Shown: positions 1 through 9,691, counted from the stretch's first letter. The stretch is 64,000 nucleotides of DNA from Palsa-459 sp035937595 (GCA_035937595.1 DASZHS010000002.1:1-64000); one strand, 5' to 3'. A program made the numbers and translations. Notes: generated by a model from the letters alone, not told the origin.

Positions 1-501
1 ACGGTCATAGAAACAGAATCCAATGGTGATCCACCAGATTGCCGTCGGAGAACTCCCGCCTTTGATGCGTCTGTCGTAGCGAATGAACCGCTCCCATGGG
101 ACGACGAGGAAGACGGTATCTGCAAGAGCATCGACCAGTGCACAGCCGTACTCACTTACCACCGCGAGCGTTGCAACAACCACGCGGCCAGGATTCACGA
201 AGGCTGCTGGAGACCAACCCGTGCGGCCCTGCACTAGGTCAGAGCGTTCGATGAATGCCCGCCGATCTGCTTTCCATTCTTCGTCAGTCCGATTCATCAA
301 CGAGAGTTGATTGAGCATGCGCTGCGCCGTTGCGGGAACGCTCCTCATGCCAATAGGCAATTTGGGGACTCCGGAGCCGACGGCCAGGTCTGAACTAGGC
401 CTAAATCTGGGCAGAGGCATCGCAGTCAGAGTACGCCGAGACCCTTGGCTGACAGTCCTTTGGTTGTCTGCATCTTCAACGAAGCAGAGGCGTCCGTGCA
501 T
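1..501 (-). CDS. Partial protein of unknown function running off the left edge
   Basis: An open frame without a stop runs on the minus strand from an ATG at 501, directly after an in-frame TGA at 504-502, to the window edge (167 codons). In-frame ATGs at 420, 348, 318 and 297 could also be the start; the last begins MNRTDEEWKADRR. The translation looks protein-like, with a hydrophobic stretch around VVATLAVVSEYG and an aromatic-rich end (PWERFIRYDRR, then AIWWITIGF). Codons are clearly less GC-rich than in the rest of the window (GAA, GAT, ACT, CAA are frequent), which suggests a different origin. I do not recognise the family. No good ribosome binding site was seen at any of these starts. 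Confidence 0.45.
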   Translation of the reverse strand, partial: MHGRLCFVEDADNQRTVSQGSRRTLTAMPLPRFRPSSDLAVGSGVPKLPIGMRSVPATAQRMLNQLSLMNRTDEEWKADRRAFIERSDLVQGRTGWSPAAFVNPGRVVVATLAVVSEYGCALVDALADTVFLVVPWERFIRYDRRIKGGSSPTAIWWITIGFCFYDR

Positions 502-924
502 TCAGGCACCGACGCCAGGGGCACTCGCTCCCCTGAGGCTGCCGGGGCTGCTGAGGGTCGGGGCTGAGGCTCTTCGAAGATGAGTCCCTCGAGAGTCCCT
601 CATGCCGTGCAAACCACCGAATGCAAGGCGTACGACAGCGTAACCACCTGCGGGCCAGAGAGTGCCCGTATCCCCCGCTCAGCCCCCGTGTCAGCCACCC
701 TCGCCCGGATGCCCACCTGAACCCCGCCTACAGGCCGACTCACCGTCCTTTCAACGTCCTTTGTGCGTGCGTGGCGATCACCGCCGGACTCGTCGGGGTC
801 ATCGTCGGGCTGCTCGGTGTCGGCGGCTGAGTCGATTCCTCGTCGACAACAGGCACCAGCCGCTCCCCGCAAGCACGGGGTTCACCATGACCCTGACGTG
901 ATCGCGACGTGGGGCCATGGGTGT
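502..924. other. Gap without a convincing gene
   Basis: No frame here has a clear start and protein-like composition. One plus-strand frame ending at 830 closes with a hydrophobic stretch (CVAITAGLVGVIVGLLG), and a GTG at 690 could start a peptide of about 46 residues, but there is no ribosome binding site. I do not call it a gene. Confidence 0.4.
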
Positions 925-3177
925 TCAGCTCAGTGACACGTCGTCGTACCTGGTGTGCGTCGGGTCACCGGCGCGGTTATCGTCGTGGCTCGTCAAGGTG
1001 AGCGTGTACGACTGACCCGGGTTCACCGATGCCGTCACTTGCACCCAGCCGGACGACTGGACGCACACCTTCATGAGCACCTTGGTGGTGCTCGTGGTGT
1101 TGTCCTTGAGCGTCGCTGTCGCCCACTCGCGACTGAGGGAGCCGGGACAGGTCAGGTTGTACCAGACGTGCAGTGTGCTCGTACCGCTCGGTGCGACAAA
1201 CGTCTGGGTGATCGACGAGCTCCCGTTGGTCGGCGAGGTCGAGCCCAGGACCGCGGCGTACGTGCCGGAGTGCGGTCGGTACGTCGTGACACCGGTCTTC
1301 GGTCCGGAGGGCGTCCAGCCCGAGAGGGTGCCCGTCTCGAAGCCGCCGTTGACGATGCCGCCGCCGCTCGCGCTGATCACCCACGAGAACGTCGCAGAGC
1401 CGGAGGCGCCGGTGGCATCCTTCGCCTTCACGGTGACCGAGTAGCTCGTGGCGATCGTCGGCATGCCCGAGATGAGCCCCGTCGAGGCGTTGATCGACAG
1501 GCCTGCGGGCAGGCCCGTCGCGCCGTAGGTGAGCGTCTGGCCACTTGCGGAGTCGCTGGCATGGATCTGGAGCGAGGCAGAGGTGCCGACGGTGCCGGTC
1601 TGGGACCCCGGGTTCGTGACCGTCACGGTGTTCGCTGCGCTGTTGACGGTCCAGCCGAACGACGCGCTCCCGCTCGCGCCCGTCGTGTCGGTGGCCGAGA
1701 CCGTGACCGACGAGGTGCCGGGGCTCGTCGGCGTGCCCGAGATGAGCCCCGTCGAGGCGTTGATCGACAGGCCTGCGGGCAGGCCCGTCGCGCCGTAGGT
1801 GAGCGTCTGGCCACTTGCGGAGTCGCTGGCATGGATCTGGAGCGAGGCCGAGGTGCCGACGGTGCCGGTCTGGGACCCCGGGTTCGTGACCGTCACGGTG
1901 TTCGCCGCGCTGTTGACGGTCCAGCCGAACGACGCGCTCCCGCTCGCGCCCGTCGTGTCGGTGGCCGAGACCGTGACCGACGAGGTGCCGGGGAGCGTCG
2001 GCGTGCCCGAGATGAGCCCCGTCGACGCATTGATCGACAGCCCTGCGGGCAGGCCCGTCGCGCTGTAGGTGAGCGTCTGGCCGCCCGCGGAGTCGCTGGC
2101 CGGGATCTGGAGCGAGGCCGAGGTGCCGACGCTGCCGGTCTGCGTGCCGGGGTTGGTCACGTTCACGGTATTGCCGTTCGTGACGTGGAACCCGGACTCC
2201 CACGCGAGATCCGACGGGTCCGTCGGGATCGTCGTTCCGTCGAGCGAACTCTGCTGCATCGAGAAGTACATGCCGGTGCCAGTTGGAATGCAGGGCTCGG
2301 TGCCGCTGTCCATGCCGTCGGAGGGAACATTGGCGCTGCAGTTGGCGTCGGTCGCGGTGACCTCGAGCGTTCCATCAACCCAGAGCTCGACCGACGTTGC
2401 GGTCCAGAGCACCTGATACTCGTGCCACGCGTCCGGGTTGCTCAGGGTGAATCCGAACGTGGCCGCGCAGTCCGAAATCGTGTCGTCAGCGTCAGAGGTT
2501 CCGCCGCTCTCGCTACTGATGGCTGCGTGATTGCAGCTCACCCCGTTGTGGTACGTCCCATCGGCGGCCTCGCTCCCCACACCCTCGGTGTCATCGCTGT
2601 CACCGTCCGAGACGAAGGTGTCGTCGGTGTCAGAGTTCCAGTGCAGATTGAGGCTGACACTCCCTCCACCGGCTTCGACCAGATCAATCTCCGGTGGCCA
2701 GGCGTGGCCACTTAGCGGGAAGAGCGCGAAGGCAGTATCGACCGCAGGGTTGCTCGTGAACCTCGCGCACCAGTCGAATGCGGATGGCTGCCCATCGCCG
2801 ACGCCAAAGCCGTTGGCCGCATCCCCCACGCCTGCGGTGTACAGCACAGGTGGAGTTGTCGTGTCCACGGCCATGTTCAGCGCGACGTACTGATCACTCC
2901 CACCCCCAGTCCAGTCGGTCTCATTGCTCGACGTGAGCGTCCGCTTGTTCGGAGAACTCCCGTTGAATGCAAACCAGGTCTGACTCGTTCCCGTCGTGAA
3001 GGTGGTTGCGTTCTCGTTGGCGAAATTTCCTGGAGTTTGCGTCCAACTTGTCGGCGCGCTGGAGGTATTGCAACTGCTGGTCGCACCCGCGGCCTTTACT
3101 CCGACGACCGATCCACCGACCGCAGCGAAGGACGAGGCGAACAGCATCCCGATGACCACAAACCGGCTGACCTTCAT
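925..3177 (-). CDS. Secreted GH16-like glycoside hydrolase with Ig-like repeats and C-terminal binding domain
   Basis: A 750-residue exported protein. Residues 1-30 form a signal peptide. Residues 36-330 resemble a family 16 glycoside hydrolase: EIDLVE at about 163-168 matches the catalytic E-x-D-x-x-E signature, and a later WHEYQVLWT...WVDG segment fits the same fold. Residues about 336-610 hold three He_PIG-type Ig-like repeats of 90 residues. The last 140 residues (GGFETGTLSGW onward) look like a carbohydrate-binding jelly-roll module. By family knowledge it would cut a beta-glucan or galactan outside the cell; the substrate cannot be read from sequence. The ATG follows GAGGAG by five bases. 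No close partner gene is evident. Confidence 0.85.
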   Translation of the reverse strand: MKVSRFVVIGMLFASSFAAVGGSVVGVKAAGATSSCNTSSAPTSWTQTPGNFANENATTFTTGTSQTWFAFNGSSPNKRTLTSSNETDWTGGGSDQYVALNMAVDTTTPPVLYTAGVGDAANGFGVGDGQPSAFDWCARFTSNPAVDTAFALFPLSGHAWPPEIDLVEAGGGSVSLNLHWNSDTDDTFVSDGDSDDTEGVGSEAADGTYHNGVSCNHAAISSESGGTSDADDTISDCAATFGFTLSNPDAWHEYQVLWTATSVELWVDGTLEVTATDANCSANVPSDGMDSGTEPCIPTGTGMYFSMQQSSLDGTTIPTDPSDLAWESGFHVTNGNTVNVTNPGTQTGSVGTSASLQIPASDSAGGQTLTYSATGLPAGLSINASTGLISGTPTLPGTSSVTVSATDTTGASGSASFGWTVNSAANTVTVTNPGSQTGTVGTSASLQIHASDSASGQTLTYGATGLPAGLSINASTGLISGTPTSPGTSSVTVSATDTTGASGSASFGWTVNSAANTVTVTNPGSQTGTVGTSASLQIHASDSASGQTLTYGATGLPAGLSINASTGLISGMPTIATSYSVTVKAKDATGASGSATFSWVISASGGGIVNGGFETGTLSGWTPSGPKTGVTTYRPHSGTYAAVLGSTSPTNGSSSITQTFVAPSGTSTLHVWYNLTCPGSLSREWATATLKDNTTSTTKVLMKVCVQSSGWVQVTASVNPGQSYTLTLTSHDDNRAGDPTHTRYDDVSLS
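1464..2160. repeat. Tandem 270-bp coding repeats
   Basis: Units start at 1464, 1734 and 2004 with a 270-base period. The first two differ at only a few positions and the third is partial and more diverged. They encode the Ig-like repeats of the GH16-like protein. Such identity over silent positions indicates recent duplication or ongoing gene conversion. Confidence 0.9.
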
Positions 3178-3693
3178 CGAATCTCCTCATACGACTTGGG
3201 CGTGTCGGCAATGGCTTGCGAGGGTTGCTCCCCCTCGACGCCTCGTGTCCGACCCCCAAGGTGGTGTCGAACAAGGACGCTGCCGGTCGCGCTCGGAGCG
3301 GACCTTTGCACACTCGCCGGGAACGCGCTCACGCAACGCAACCGGTGGTTTCAGGTGGCAGGGCAGTTCAGGCGTGGCAGGGATCTCGAGGCTTGACGTC
3401 GTCTTGGGAGTGCCTCGTTGGCGGGCACGTCCGTGCCGACTGCGGGCCGTCTCCACGCCGGAGAGTGCGAGTCCGGCAACGACGAGGTGAGGTCGTCGTC
3501 CCCCGCACCGTCGAGGTCCTCGTCGCGCGCCCCGGCCTCCAGCTCGAGGACCGCCGCGACGTCGCGCGCAGGGGCCTCCCTGGCGGGTTGCGCCCCTACG
3601 CCGACGCGAACACCTGACGCTCGGGAACCCTGCCGATACTGGCGCCCTTCACCCCGCGACGGGGATGCCGCGTCCGCGACGCCGGTCGTTGGG
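3178..3693. other. Gap upstream of the GH16-like gene
   Basis: About 515 bases with several overlapping open frames of arginine-rich, non-protein-like composition. It must hold the promoter of the leftward gene at 3177; I could not pick a specific promoter or a terminator for the gene ending at 3694. Confidence 0.4.
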
Positions 3694-4509
3694 TCAGGGG
3701 TTGAGTGAGTAGACGACGGTCACCTGCACCGACACCGGCTGGCGTCCCGTCTCGAGCGGGACCCCCACGTAGGCGGTGGCGGAGGCCTGCGCAAACGTGT
3801 GGTACGGGAAGTAGGTCTGCTGACCCTCGTTGTCGGTGACCTTTTGGATCGATCCGACGGTCTCACCGCCGCCCGAGGCGAGCTGGCGCGCCACGGCGAG
3901 TGCGCTCTGCATCGCGCGCTCGCGCGCGGACGCGAGGAGCGTCGACTCGTTGGAGATCGAGAAGGAGACACCGTTGAACTGGATCCCGTTGCCCGCGATC
4001 CGCACCGCCGCGTCGATGACCTTGCCGGCCAAACGGACGTTCGGCACGGTCACCTGCAGGCTATCGTCCACCGCGAAGCCGGTGAAGGTGCCGTAGCGGT
4101 TGGTCTGCTCGTAGAAGTTGACGTTGTTCGTCTGCATGTCCTTGAACGCGACGTGGTAGGCGTGGAACGTCCCCTCGAGTCGAGCAATCTGCGAGTTGTT
4201 GGCCCCGAGCGCAGCGACGGCGTTGCTGCGCACGGTGTGGATGCCGACCGAGAACTGCACGGTGTTCGGCGTGCCCTCGATCGTCCCGGTGCCCGTGACC
4301 GTGATCGTGCCGACCGGGGCGGTCGCCGCGCCGGCCTTCGACGAGCGGGTGAGCCCGTAGCCGGCCGCGCAGAGGCTGAGGACGACGAGGACGACGAGCG
4401 CCGGGATCCAGCTCGTGGCATCGAGCCTCGATGCGCGTCCTCGCCCGGAACCCTCGTCGTCGCGCCGCGACAGCGGCCGCTCGTCGTTTGGTGTGGTCGT
4501 CTCCGTCAT
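3694..4509 (-). CDS. SIMPL-domain (DUF541) membrane-anchored protein
   Basis: A 271-residue protein with a charged cytoplasmic N-terminus, one membrane segment at about 33-55 (WIPALVVLVVLSLCAAGYGLT) and an extracytoplasmic SIMPL/DUF541 domain. Typical family marks are ITVTGTGTIEGTPNTVQFSVGI, repeated AR..AM..A helices, and a closing PVSVQVTVVYSL strand. SIMPL proteins are periplasmic or surface proteins (BP26 type) of poorly defined role. The start at 4509 was chosen over a longer frame because AAGGAG lies five bases upstream, while upstream codons read as arginine-rich noise. It stands alone. Confidence 0.88.
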   Translation of the reverse strand: MTETTTPNDERPLSRRDDEGSGRGRASRLDATSWIPALVVLVVLSLCAAGYGLTRSSKAGAATAPVGTITVTGTGTIEGTPNTVQFSVGIHTVRSNAVAALGANNSQIARLEGTFHAYHVAFKDMQTNNVNFYEQTNRYGTFTGFAVDDSLQVTVPNVRLAGKVIDAAVRIAGNGIQFNGVSFSISNESTLLASARERAMQSALAVARQLASGGGETVGSIQKVTDNEGQQTYFPYHTFAQASATAYVGVPLETGRQPVSVQVTVVYSLNP

Positions 4510-5170
4510 CTCTGCTCCTTGCTCGTTAGGTGTCCCCGTGGGCGCCCTGCCCGCGCAACAACCTTCAACTGTGGCGACCCTGCGGGGCGTCGCTTCTCGC
4601 ACGGGGCCGAGGCTCATCGAGCCGCGACGACCGCTGCACCCACCTATGTCCGAGGCGAGCCGCGCGGTACGCCGGCTCCGCCGAGGCAACCCTCAAGAGA
4701 TAGGACGCGGCCACGGCGCAGATGGTTCGAGACATGGTGACGGAAGCCTCCAACGTCGCGCCCGGCACGGGCCGCGGCCCCAACGAGCGACTCGGCCGAC
4801 GTCGCCAGGGCGTCAGGACGCGGGGCCTTCCTTCCGTCGAGGATCGAGTTCCCAGGGGGCCGCCCTCGCCAACGACGGCGGGTCGCGCTCCGGTCCGCAG
4901 ATTGGGGTGAGCCTTGCCGGAGCGTCCGTGAGCGTGCCTCGACGAGGTTTGTCGTGGCTCGGCGCGTTGCGGCCTACCGCCGTGACGCTCGAGATGGCGC
5001 CACGGCCGGTGTGGCTCTGTCCGGTCGCACCACTCGGACCGTACGCCGCTGCGACAGTTTGCTCGTCCGATGCGTCCTTGAACGAGGCGCCAGATACGAG
5101 CAGCGCAGCGAACCTGATCGCGGAAGGTCACTCGAAGAGCGGAGCATCCGCGTGGGTGTGAGCCTGGGGA
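4510..5170. other. Long gap, no gene supported
   Basis: About 660 bases. A 188-codon minus-strand frame (4565-5131) is rich in Arg, Pro and Gly, lacks a plausible ribosome binding site and shows no domain, so it is not accepted. It could be degenerated coding sequence or regulatory space between convergent or same-strand neighbours. Confidence 0.35.
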
Positions 5171-5439
5171 CTACTTCTCGACGTGCACCGTGAGTGGCGG
5201 GATGACGCCGTGACTTGCCATCGCGGCGCTCATCTCCGGAGGCGGGGAGGCGACGGCTGCCGTTGCGACCGCGGGTCGTCGACGTCGGCGGTGATCGCGA
5301 CGTTGTTGCTCCCGTCCGTCGCGACATGGTCGACGACGTTCTTGCCCCCCAGGTGCGCGATCGCCTCCGCTCGCTCTACCTTGCCCTTCAACCACCTCTC
5401 GACGTCTTCGACCTTGTGGGTGATCACCATCTTCGGCAT
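5171..5439 (-). pseudogene. Small conserved protein broken by one frameshift
   Basis: From the ATG at 5439 (GGAGGA six bases upstream) the frame reads MPKMVITHKVEDVERWLKGK and continues through GSNNVAITADVDD, then runs into arginine-rich noise and stops near 5230. In the neighbouring frame the natural end continues immediately: ASPPPEMSAAMASHG, then VIPPLTVHVEK and TAG at 5171. Together they make one protein of about 89 residues of a small family I recognise only by these conserved segments. The break lies near 5270-5280, where a single missing base in the CCC run would explain it. It is either a pseudogene or a sequencing or assembly error. Confidence 0.8.
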
Positions 5440-5747
5440 CTGTGTTCCTCCGCGTGACGCGCCATCCTGGAGATCGGCGAGGGACAGTGTCTATCGCGTC
5501 CAGAGTCGGCGTGTCGGGTCCGCGCTGCGCTCCCTGTGGAGCCAGGCAGTGAGGAGGTATCGAGATCCCTGCCGTGCAGCGGTCCGGGGACACCTCGATG
5601 TCGCACCGCTGGCTGACGCACCCTGTCCGCGGATAGCGGCTCCGACGCACTTCCTCGGCAACGACGCGTGAACGATCGTCGTGGTGCAGCGGTATCCACG
5701 CCCGGGTGGGCGCCTCATCGACAACGCCACCCCTCAGGAGGTGCACG
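5440..5747. other. Divergent gap
   Basis: About 300 bases between the leftward broken gene and the rightward beta-propeller gene. It must hold two divergent promoters; no individual element stands out and there is no convincing reading frame. Confidence 0.35.
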
Positions 5748-6908
5748 GTGCGACGTCAGAAGCGGATCCTTGCTGGATCGGCCCTCGCGCTCGGGATGGT
5801 CATGGTGATCACCATCGGCACCCCGATCGCGAGCTTCGCCTCGGGCGCCTCGCCCGGGACCGATCGGTCGTCGTCACATCCGTTCCTGTCCACCCTCGGC
5901 CACCTCACGACGATCGGCTCGACCGTGCCCGCGAACGGGGACGTCAACCCCTACGGCGTCGCCGTCATCGACGCCAGCGCCGGGCGCCTCGTCCGGGGCG
6001 ACACCCTCGTGAGCAACTTCAACGACGCGGCGAACGTCCAGGGAACGGGCCGGACCCTGGTCGAGGTGTCGCCGAAAGGGAAGCAGACGCTCTTCGCGAA
6101 GATCACGTCGCTGCCGAGTGGCCAGCACTGCCCCGGCGGGGTCGGCCTGAGCACCGCCCTCGCCGTTCTTCCTGGAGGCTGGGTCGTCGTCGGAAGCGCG
6201 CCTGCTGCAGGTCCCTCTGGGAATCCTGCGAGCACGAACCCCAACGGCTGCCTCATCGTGCTCAACAGCGTCGGGCACGTCATCGAGACGTGGTCGAACC
6301 CGTCCATCAACGGGCCGTGGGACCTGACGTCGTCCTTCCAGGGCGCCAGCGGCTCGATCTTCGTGTCGAACGCCTTCAGCCGGCCAGCCGTCCTGCGGAA
6401 CCTCCCCTCGAGCGGATTGTGCTCGGTCGTGCGACTCAACGTCGTGCTCGGTCACGGGGCGCCTCGCGTGACGAGCTCGACGATCGTCGGGCGAGGGTTC
6501 CCGTGGCGCGTGAACCACAGCACGTTCGTGCTCGCGCCAACGGGCGTCGCCCTCTCGAGGTCCGGCACGCTGTACGTCGCGGAGACCATTGGGAACCGCA
6601 TCACGTCGATCCCGAACGCGCTCACGAGGTCGACGTCCGTCGTGGACGGCTCCAGCACCCTCACGCACGGTGGCGCGCTCAACGCGCCGCTCGGGCTGGT
6701 GATGGCGCCCAACGGGGACCTGATCGCCACGAACGGGAACGATGGCATCGCCACCGAGATCTCGCCGCAGGGGCGCCAGATCGCGACCGCGACCCTCGTG
6801 TCCAACGGCGCAGGGACGCTCTTCGGGATCGCGATCTCGCTCGACGGCCACGGGCTCGTCTTCGTCAACGACGGCAAGAACCAGCTGGACGCCGACGCCG
6901 CGAGGTAG
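5748..6908 (+). CDS. Secreted NHL/SMP-30-like beta-propeller protein
   Basis: A 386-residue exported protein. The GTG at 5748 lies six bases after AGGAGG, which decides the start over an upstream in-frame codon. Residues 1-35 form a signal peptide (positive VRRQKR, hydrophobic core, then ASFASG). The rest reads as repeated strands with blade-like motifs such as NPYGVAVIDASAGRLVRGD, PTGVALSRSGTLYVAE and PLGLVMAPNGDLIATNGNDG, typical of NHL or SMP-30-like six-bladed propellers. No catalytic residues can be assigned. Such proteins act as extracellular binding or lactonase-like scaffolds. It has no operon partner. Confidence 0.8.
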   Translation: MRRQKRILAGSALALGMVMVITIGTPIASFASGASPGTDRSSSHPFLSTLGHLTTIGSTVPANGDVNPYGVAVIDASAGRLVRGDTLVSNFNDAANVQGTGRTLVEVSPKGKQTLFAKITSLPSGQHCPGGVGLSTALAVLPGGWVVVGSAPAAGPSGNPASTNPNGCLIVLNSVGHVIETWSNPSINGPWDLTSSFQGASGSIFVSNAFSRPAVLRNLPSSGLCSVVRLNVVLGHGAPRVTSSTIVGRGFPWRVNHSTFVLAPTGVALSRSGTLYVAETIGNRITSIPNALTRSTSVVDGSSTLTHGGALNAPLGLVMAPNGDLIATNGNDGIATEISPQGRQIATATLVSNGAGTLFGIAISLDGHGLVFVNDGKNQLDADAAR

Positions 6909-7027
6909 CGGCACCCGTCCGCCGAGGGACCGCAGTCGCCAGGTCCGCTCGTGACCGAGGATGGCCACTGACCTTCCGAGGGGAAGAGACGTCGGCCAAC
7001 GGGTCCCGCTCCAAGGCCCGACGATGC

Positions 7028-9691
7028 CTACAGGTCCCTCAGGATCTCCATCGCCGGCGATCGGGTGGATCGGATCGCCCCTGCGGCCGCCGCGACGCCG
7101 GAGCCGACGGTGACGAGGAGAAGCCCGAGGAGGTAGACGACCGGGATCGAGAGCCGCGTCGGCGGAGGGTCGAACACACCGGTCAGGAGCTTGACGAGGA
7201 CCTCGGCGAGCAGAAGTCCGACGATGGTGCCGCTCAGGATGCCGCCGGCGAGCACGAAGATCGTCTCGCTCCACACGAATCCTGCGAGATCCTTCGGGCG
7301 GGCGCCGAGGCCGGTGGCGATGGCGAACATCCGGCGACGCTCGGCCAGCCCGAGCGCGAGGACCATCCCCGACGCGGTCGCCGCCAGGAGGAAGGCGAGC
7401 GCGAGCTCGAGGCTCGTCAGCCCCGAGAGGTCGACCGTCGTCAACCCGGACGAGATGAGGGCGAGCTGCTCGTCGATGCTGCGCACCACGACGCCGGAAC
7501 GCGGGGGCACGATCCCTCGGATCGCATCGGCGACGCTCGACGGCACTGCGTTCGTGCGCACGAGGACCGTCTGATGGGAGCCGTTGCCGGTCACCCCGGC
7601 GACGTAGGCCGCGTTGGCGACGAAGAACGAGTCGTGCGGCGCCGTGGGGAACTCGCGAACGACGCCGATGAAGTGGAACGGGACCGCGTGGTAGGCGTGG
7701 TCGCGCGCAAACTGGAGCCGCAGCACGATCAGCGAGCCGGGCTTGAGCCCGTAGCTGACCGCCGTCTCTTGCGCGACGAGGATCGCGTCCGCGCGGGTGG
7801 CGAGCCCGTGCAGGGCGTCTCTCGCGGTGACGCCCGAGAAGAAGGCATCCGAGAGGGTCGTCGCGCTCGCAAGCGTCCTCGTGCTGATGCCGAAGAGGTC
7901 CTGCAGGTCGGTGCCAACGTAGGCGAAGCGATGCTGCATCGCGGTCACTGCAGTGACGCCAGGTGTCGCACGGATCTGTGCCGCAAGGCCGGTCGGCAGA
8001 GCCGAGGTGCCCGGGGCCGCGACCGAGACGTCGGCGCCGTTCGTCAGCAGGGCGTCGACGACGGACTGCGACGAGAACGTCGCGTTGAACACCGCCGTCG
8101 AGACGGCGAAGGAGCCGGTGAGCGCGATGATGACGAGTCCCCTGGTGAGCAGCTTGCGCTGTCGGCGCATCGACGCTGCGACGACACCGGCGAGCGGCCC
8201 CGTGAGCGGGCGGACACTCGCCGCGACGGCGCGAGTCCCTCTGGCGAGTACCGCCACGGAGACCCGCCAGGTGAGCAGGGCGGCACCCACCCACAAGAGG
8301 AGGGGGGCGAAGAAGACCGTGTAGTCCACGGAGGTCGACGACACGCCCTCGGGGACGAGCACGATCTGAAAATTGCTGCCGACCGAGCGCACGTAGATGA
8401 CGGCCGCCAAGCCGAGCGCCCCGACGTCGAGGTACAGGCGCGCCCACAGAGGTCTGGTGGCGGCACCGACGGTCGCCCTCGAGGTCGAGACGCTGAGCGT
8501 GCGCAGGTCTCGCCAGGCAGGGACGCCCACCGCGAGGACGGCCGCGGTCAACCCGACGATGCCGGCGGTGATCATCCATCCGCGGCTCGCCGAGGCATCC
8601 GGGGCGAGGTGGGTGGCGTTGAAGCTGATCCGCTCGGCCAGACGGGCGAGTCCGAGACCGATCCCTGCCCCGATGGCCCCGACGAGCGCACCCTCGATGA
8701 GGGCAAGGCGGAGGACACGCCGCGGCGTCGCGCCGCGAATGCGCAGAAGGGCCTGCTCCTTGCGGCGACGGGTCCCGCCGCTCGCCGCGAGCACGCTGGC
8801 AAGGAGGATCGCGACGATGGCGCCGGGGACCCCCAGGAAGAGGAACAGCAGCTGCGCGTAGAGCGCGTCCTTGCGCGCACCGTCGAGGGCGACGGCGATG
8901 TTGTTGCCGATCAGGGCACCACCCGCGAACCGCGCCTCGAGATGGCGCGCCCGCTGGACGACGAGGTCATACGCCGCGGAGGGATTCGAGGGAAGGGCGT
9001 TCGAGAGCTTCACGTGCAGCTGTGTGGAGGTCGATCCCGGGGGGACGAAGCCGCGGTGCAGCTCGTGCCAGACGGAGAGTGGGACGAAGACGACGTTGTC
9101 CGGCGGCGCCTGGGGGAGGTAGCCCGGCGGAGCTCCCACCACCTGGAACATCGAGTCCGCGGCGGGAAGATCGATGATCCCGTCGACCCGCAGTGTCGCG
9201 ACGCGACGGCCCGGAAGGGTCACCGTGATGCGGGACCCGACCTTCGCGCTCAAGTTGGAAGCGGCCTGCTGCGCGAGCAGCGTGCCGTGCTTGGCGCCCA
9301 CCAGGTAACGGAGCTCCTTCGGGAACATCGAGGAGTAGCCGGACGTGATGCCGAGGATCCTCCCGCGACCCGCGTCCTGAAGGGAACCGGCGCACCGGCA
9401 CGAGAGGTCGCTCAGGCTGCCGTAGCCGACGACTTGGGATCCCACCACGCCGGGCTCTGATTGGACGGTGCGGGTGGCGGTCGTGGCGCTCACTCCCGGT
9501 GCAATCTGGACCTGCCAGTCCACCGAGACGCTGCCGACCGCCTGCTGGGTCATGTGCGCGTTCGCCGCGCCAAAGAAGCTGCCGAGCGCTGCGATGAAGC
9601 CGACGGCCAGCGCGATGCCGACGGTGATGCCGGAGAGTCGTCCCCAGCGGCGCTGCACGAGTCCCTTGAGCCAGGCAAGCTCGAGTCTCAT
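7028..9691 (-). CDS. ABC transporter permease, FtsX/MacB type, two FtsX domains
   Basis: An 887-residue inner-membrane protein. An N-terminal membrane helix (residues about 20-42) is followed by a large extracytoplasmic MacB-like domain (about 45-255), a central three-helix FtsX block (about 270-420), a second extracytoplasmic domain, and a C-terminal FtsX block ending in the usual RSTRSPAMEILRDL. It is the last gene of a leftward operon: its ATG overlaps the stop of the upstream ATPase (ATGA at 9691-9688). Families with this shape export lipids, lipoproteins or peptides, or confer resistance to antimicrobial peptides. The divergent two-component system at 11.4 kb may control it. Confidence 0.92.
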   Translation of the reverse strand: MRLELAWLKGLVQRRWGRLSGITVGIALAVGFIAALGSFFGAANAHMTQQAVGSVSVDWQVQIAPGVSATTATRTVQSEPGVVGSQVVGYGSLSDLSCRCAGSLQDAGRGRILGITSGYSSMFPKELRYLVGAKHGTLLAQQAASNLSAKVGSRITVTLPGRRVATLRVDGIIDLPAADSMFQVVGAPPGYLPQAPPDNVVFVPLSVWHELHRGFVPPGSTSTQLHVKLSNALPSNPSAAYDLVVQRARHLEARFAGGALIGNNIAVALDGARKDALYAQLLFLFLGVPGAIVAILLASVLAASGGTRRRKEQALLRIRGATPRRVLRLALIEGALVGAIGAGIGLGLARLAERISFNATHLAPDASASRGWMITAGIVGLTAAVLAVGVPAWRDLRTLSVSTSRATVGAATRPLWARLYLDVGALGLAAVIYVRSVGSNFQIVLVPEGVSSTSVDYTVFFAPLLLWVGAALLTWRVSVAVLARGTRAVAASVRPLTGPLAGVVAASMRRQRKLLTRGLVIIALTGSFAVSTAVFNATFSSQSVVDALLTNGADVSVAAPGTSALPTGLAAQIRATPGVTAVTAMQHRFAYVGTDLQDLFGISTRTLASATTLSDAFFSGVTARDALHGLATRADAILVAQETAVSYGLKPGSLIVLRLQFARDHAYHAVPFHFIGVVREFPTAPHDSFFVANAAYVAGVTGNGSHQTVLVRTNAVPSSVADAIRGIVPPRSGVVVRSIDEQLALISSGLTTVDLSGLTSLELALAFLLAATASGMVLALGLAERRRMFAIATGLGARPKDLAGFVWSETIFVLAGGILSGTIVGLLLAEVLVKLLTGVFDPPPTRLSIPVVYLLGLLLVTVGSGVAAAAGAIRSTRSPAMEILRDL

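Noticed and set aside
690..830. Possible short membrane peptide ending in a hydrophobic helix
   Set aside because: No ribosome binding site or -10 box at the candidate start; a single hydrophobic stretch is weak evidence.
955..2715. Long plus-strand frame with internal repeats
   Set aside because: It is the complement of the Ig-like repeats of the GH16-like gene; the minus-strand gene has a signal peptide, catalytic motif and ribosome binding site.
4565..5131. 188-codon minus-strand frame
   Set aside because: Arg/Pro/Gly-rich, no ribosome binding site, no recognisable segment.
5681..9460. Very long open frame (over 1200 codons) on the plus strand opposite the ABC permease
   Set aside because: Composition is dominated by Arg, Asp, Gly and Ala with no domain. 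It is an antisense shadow produced by GC-biased third positions of the real permease gene.
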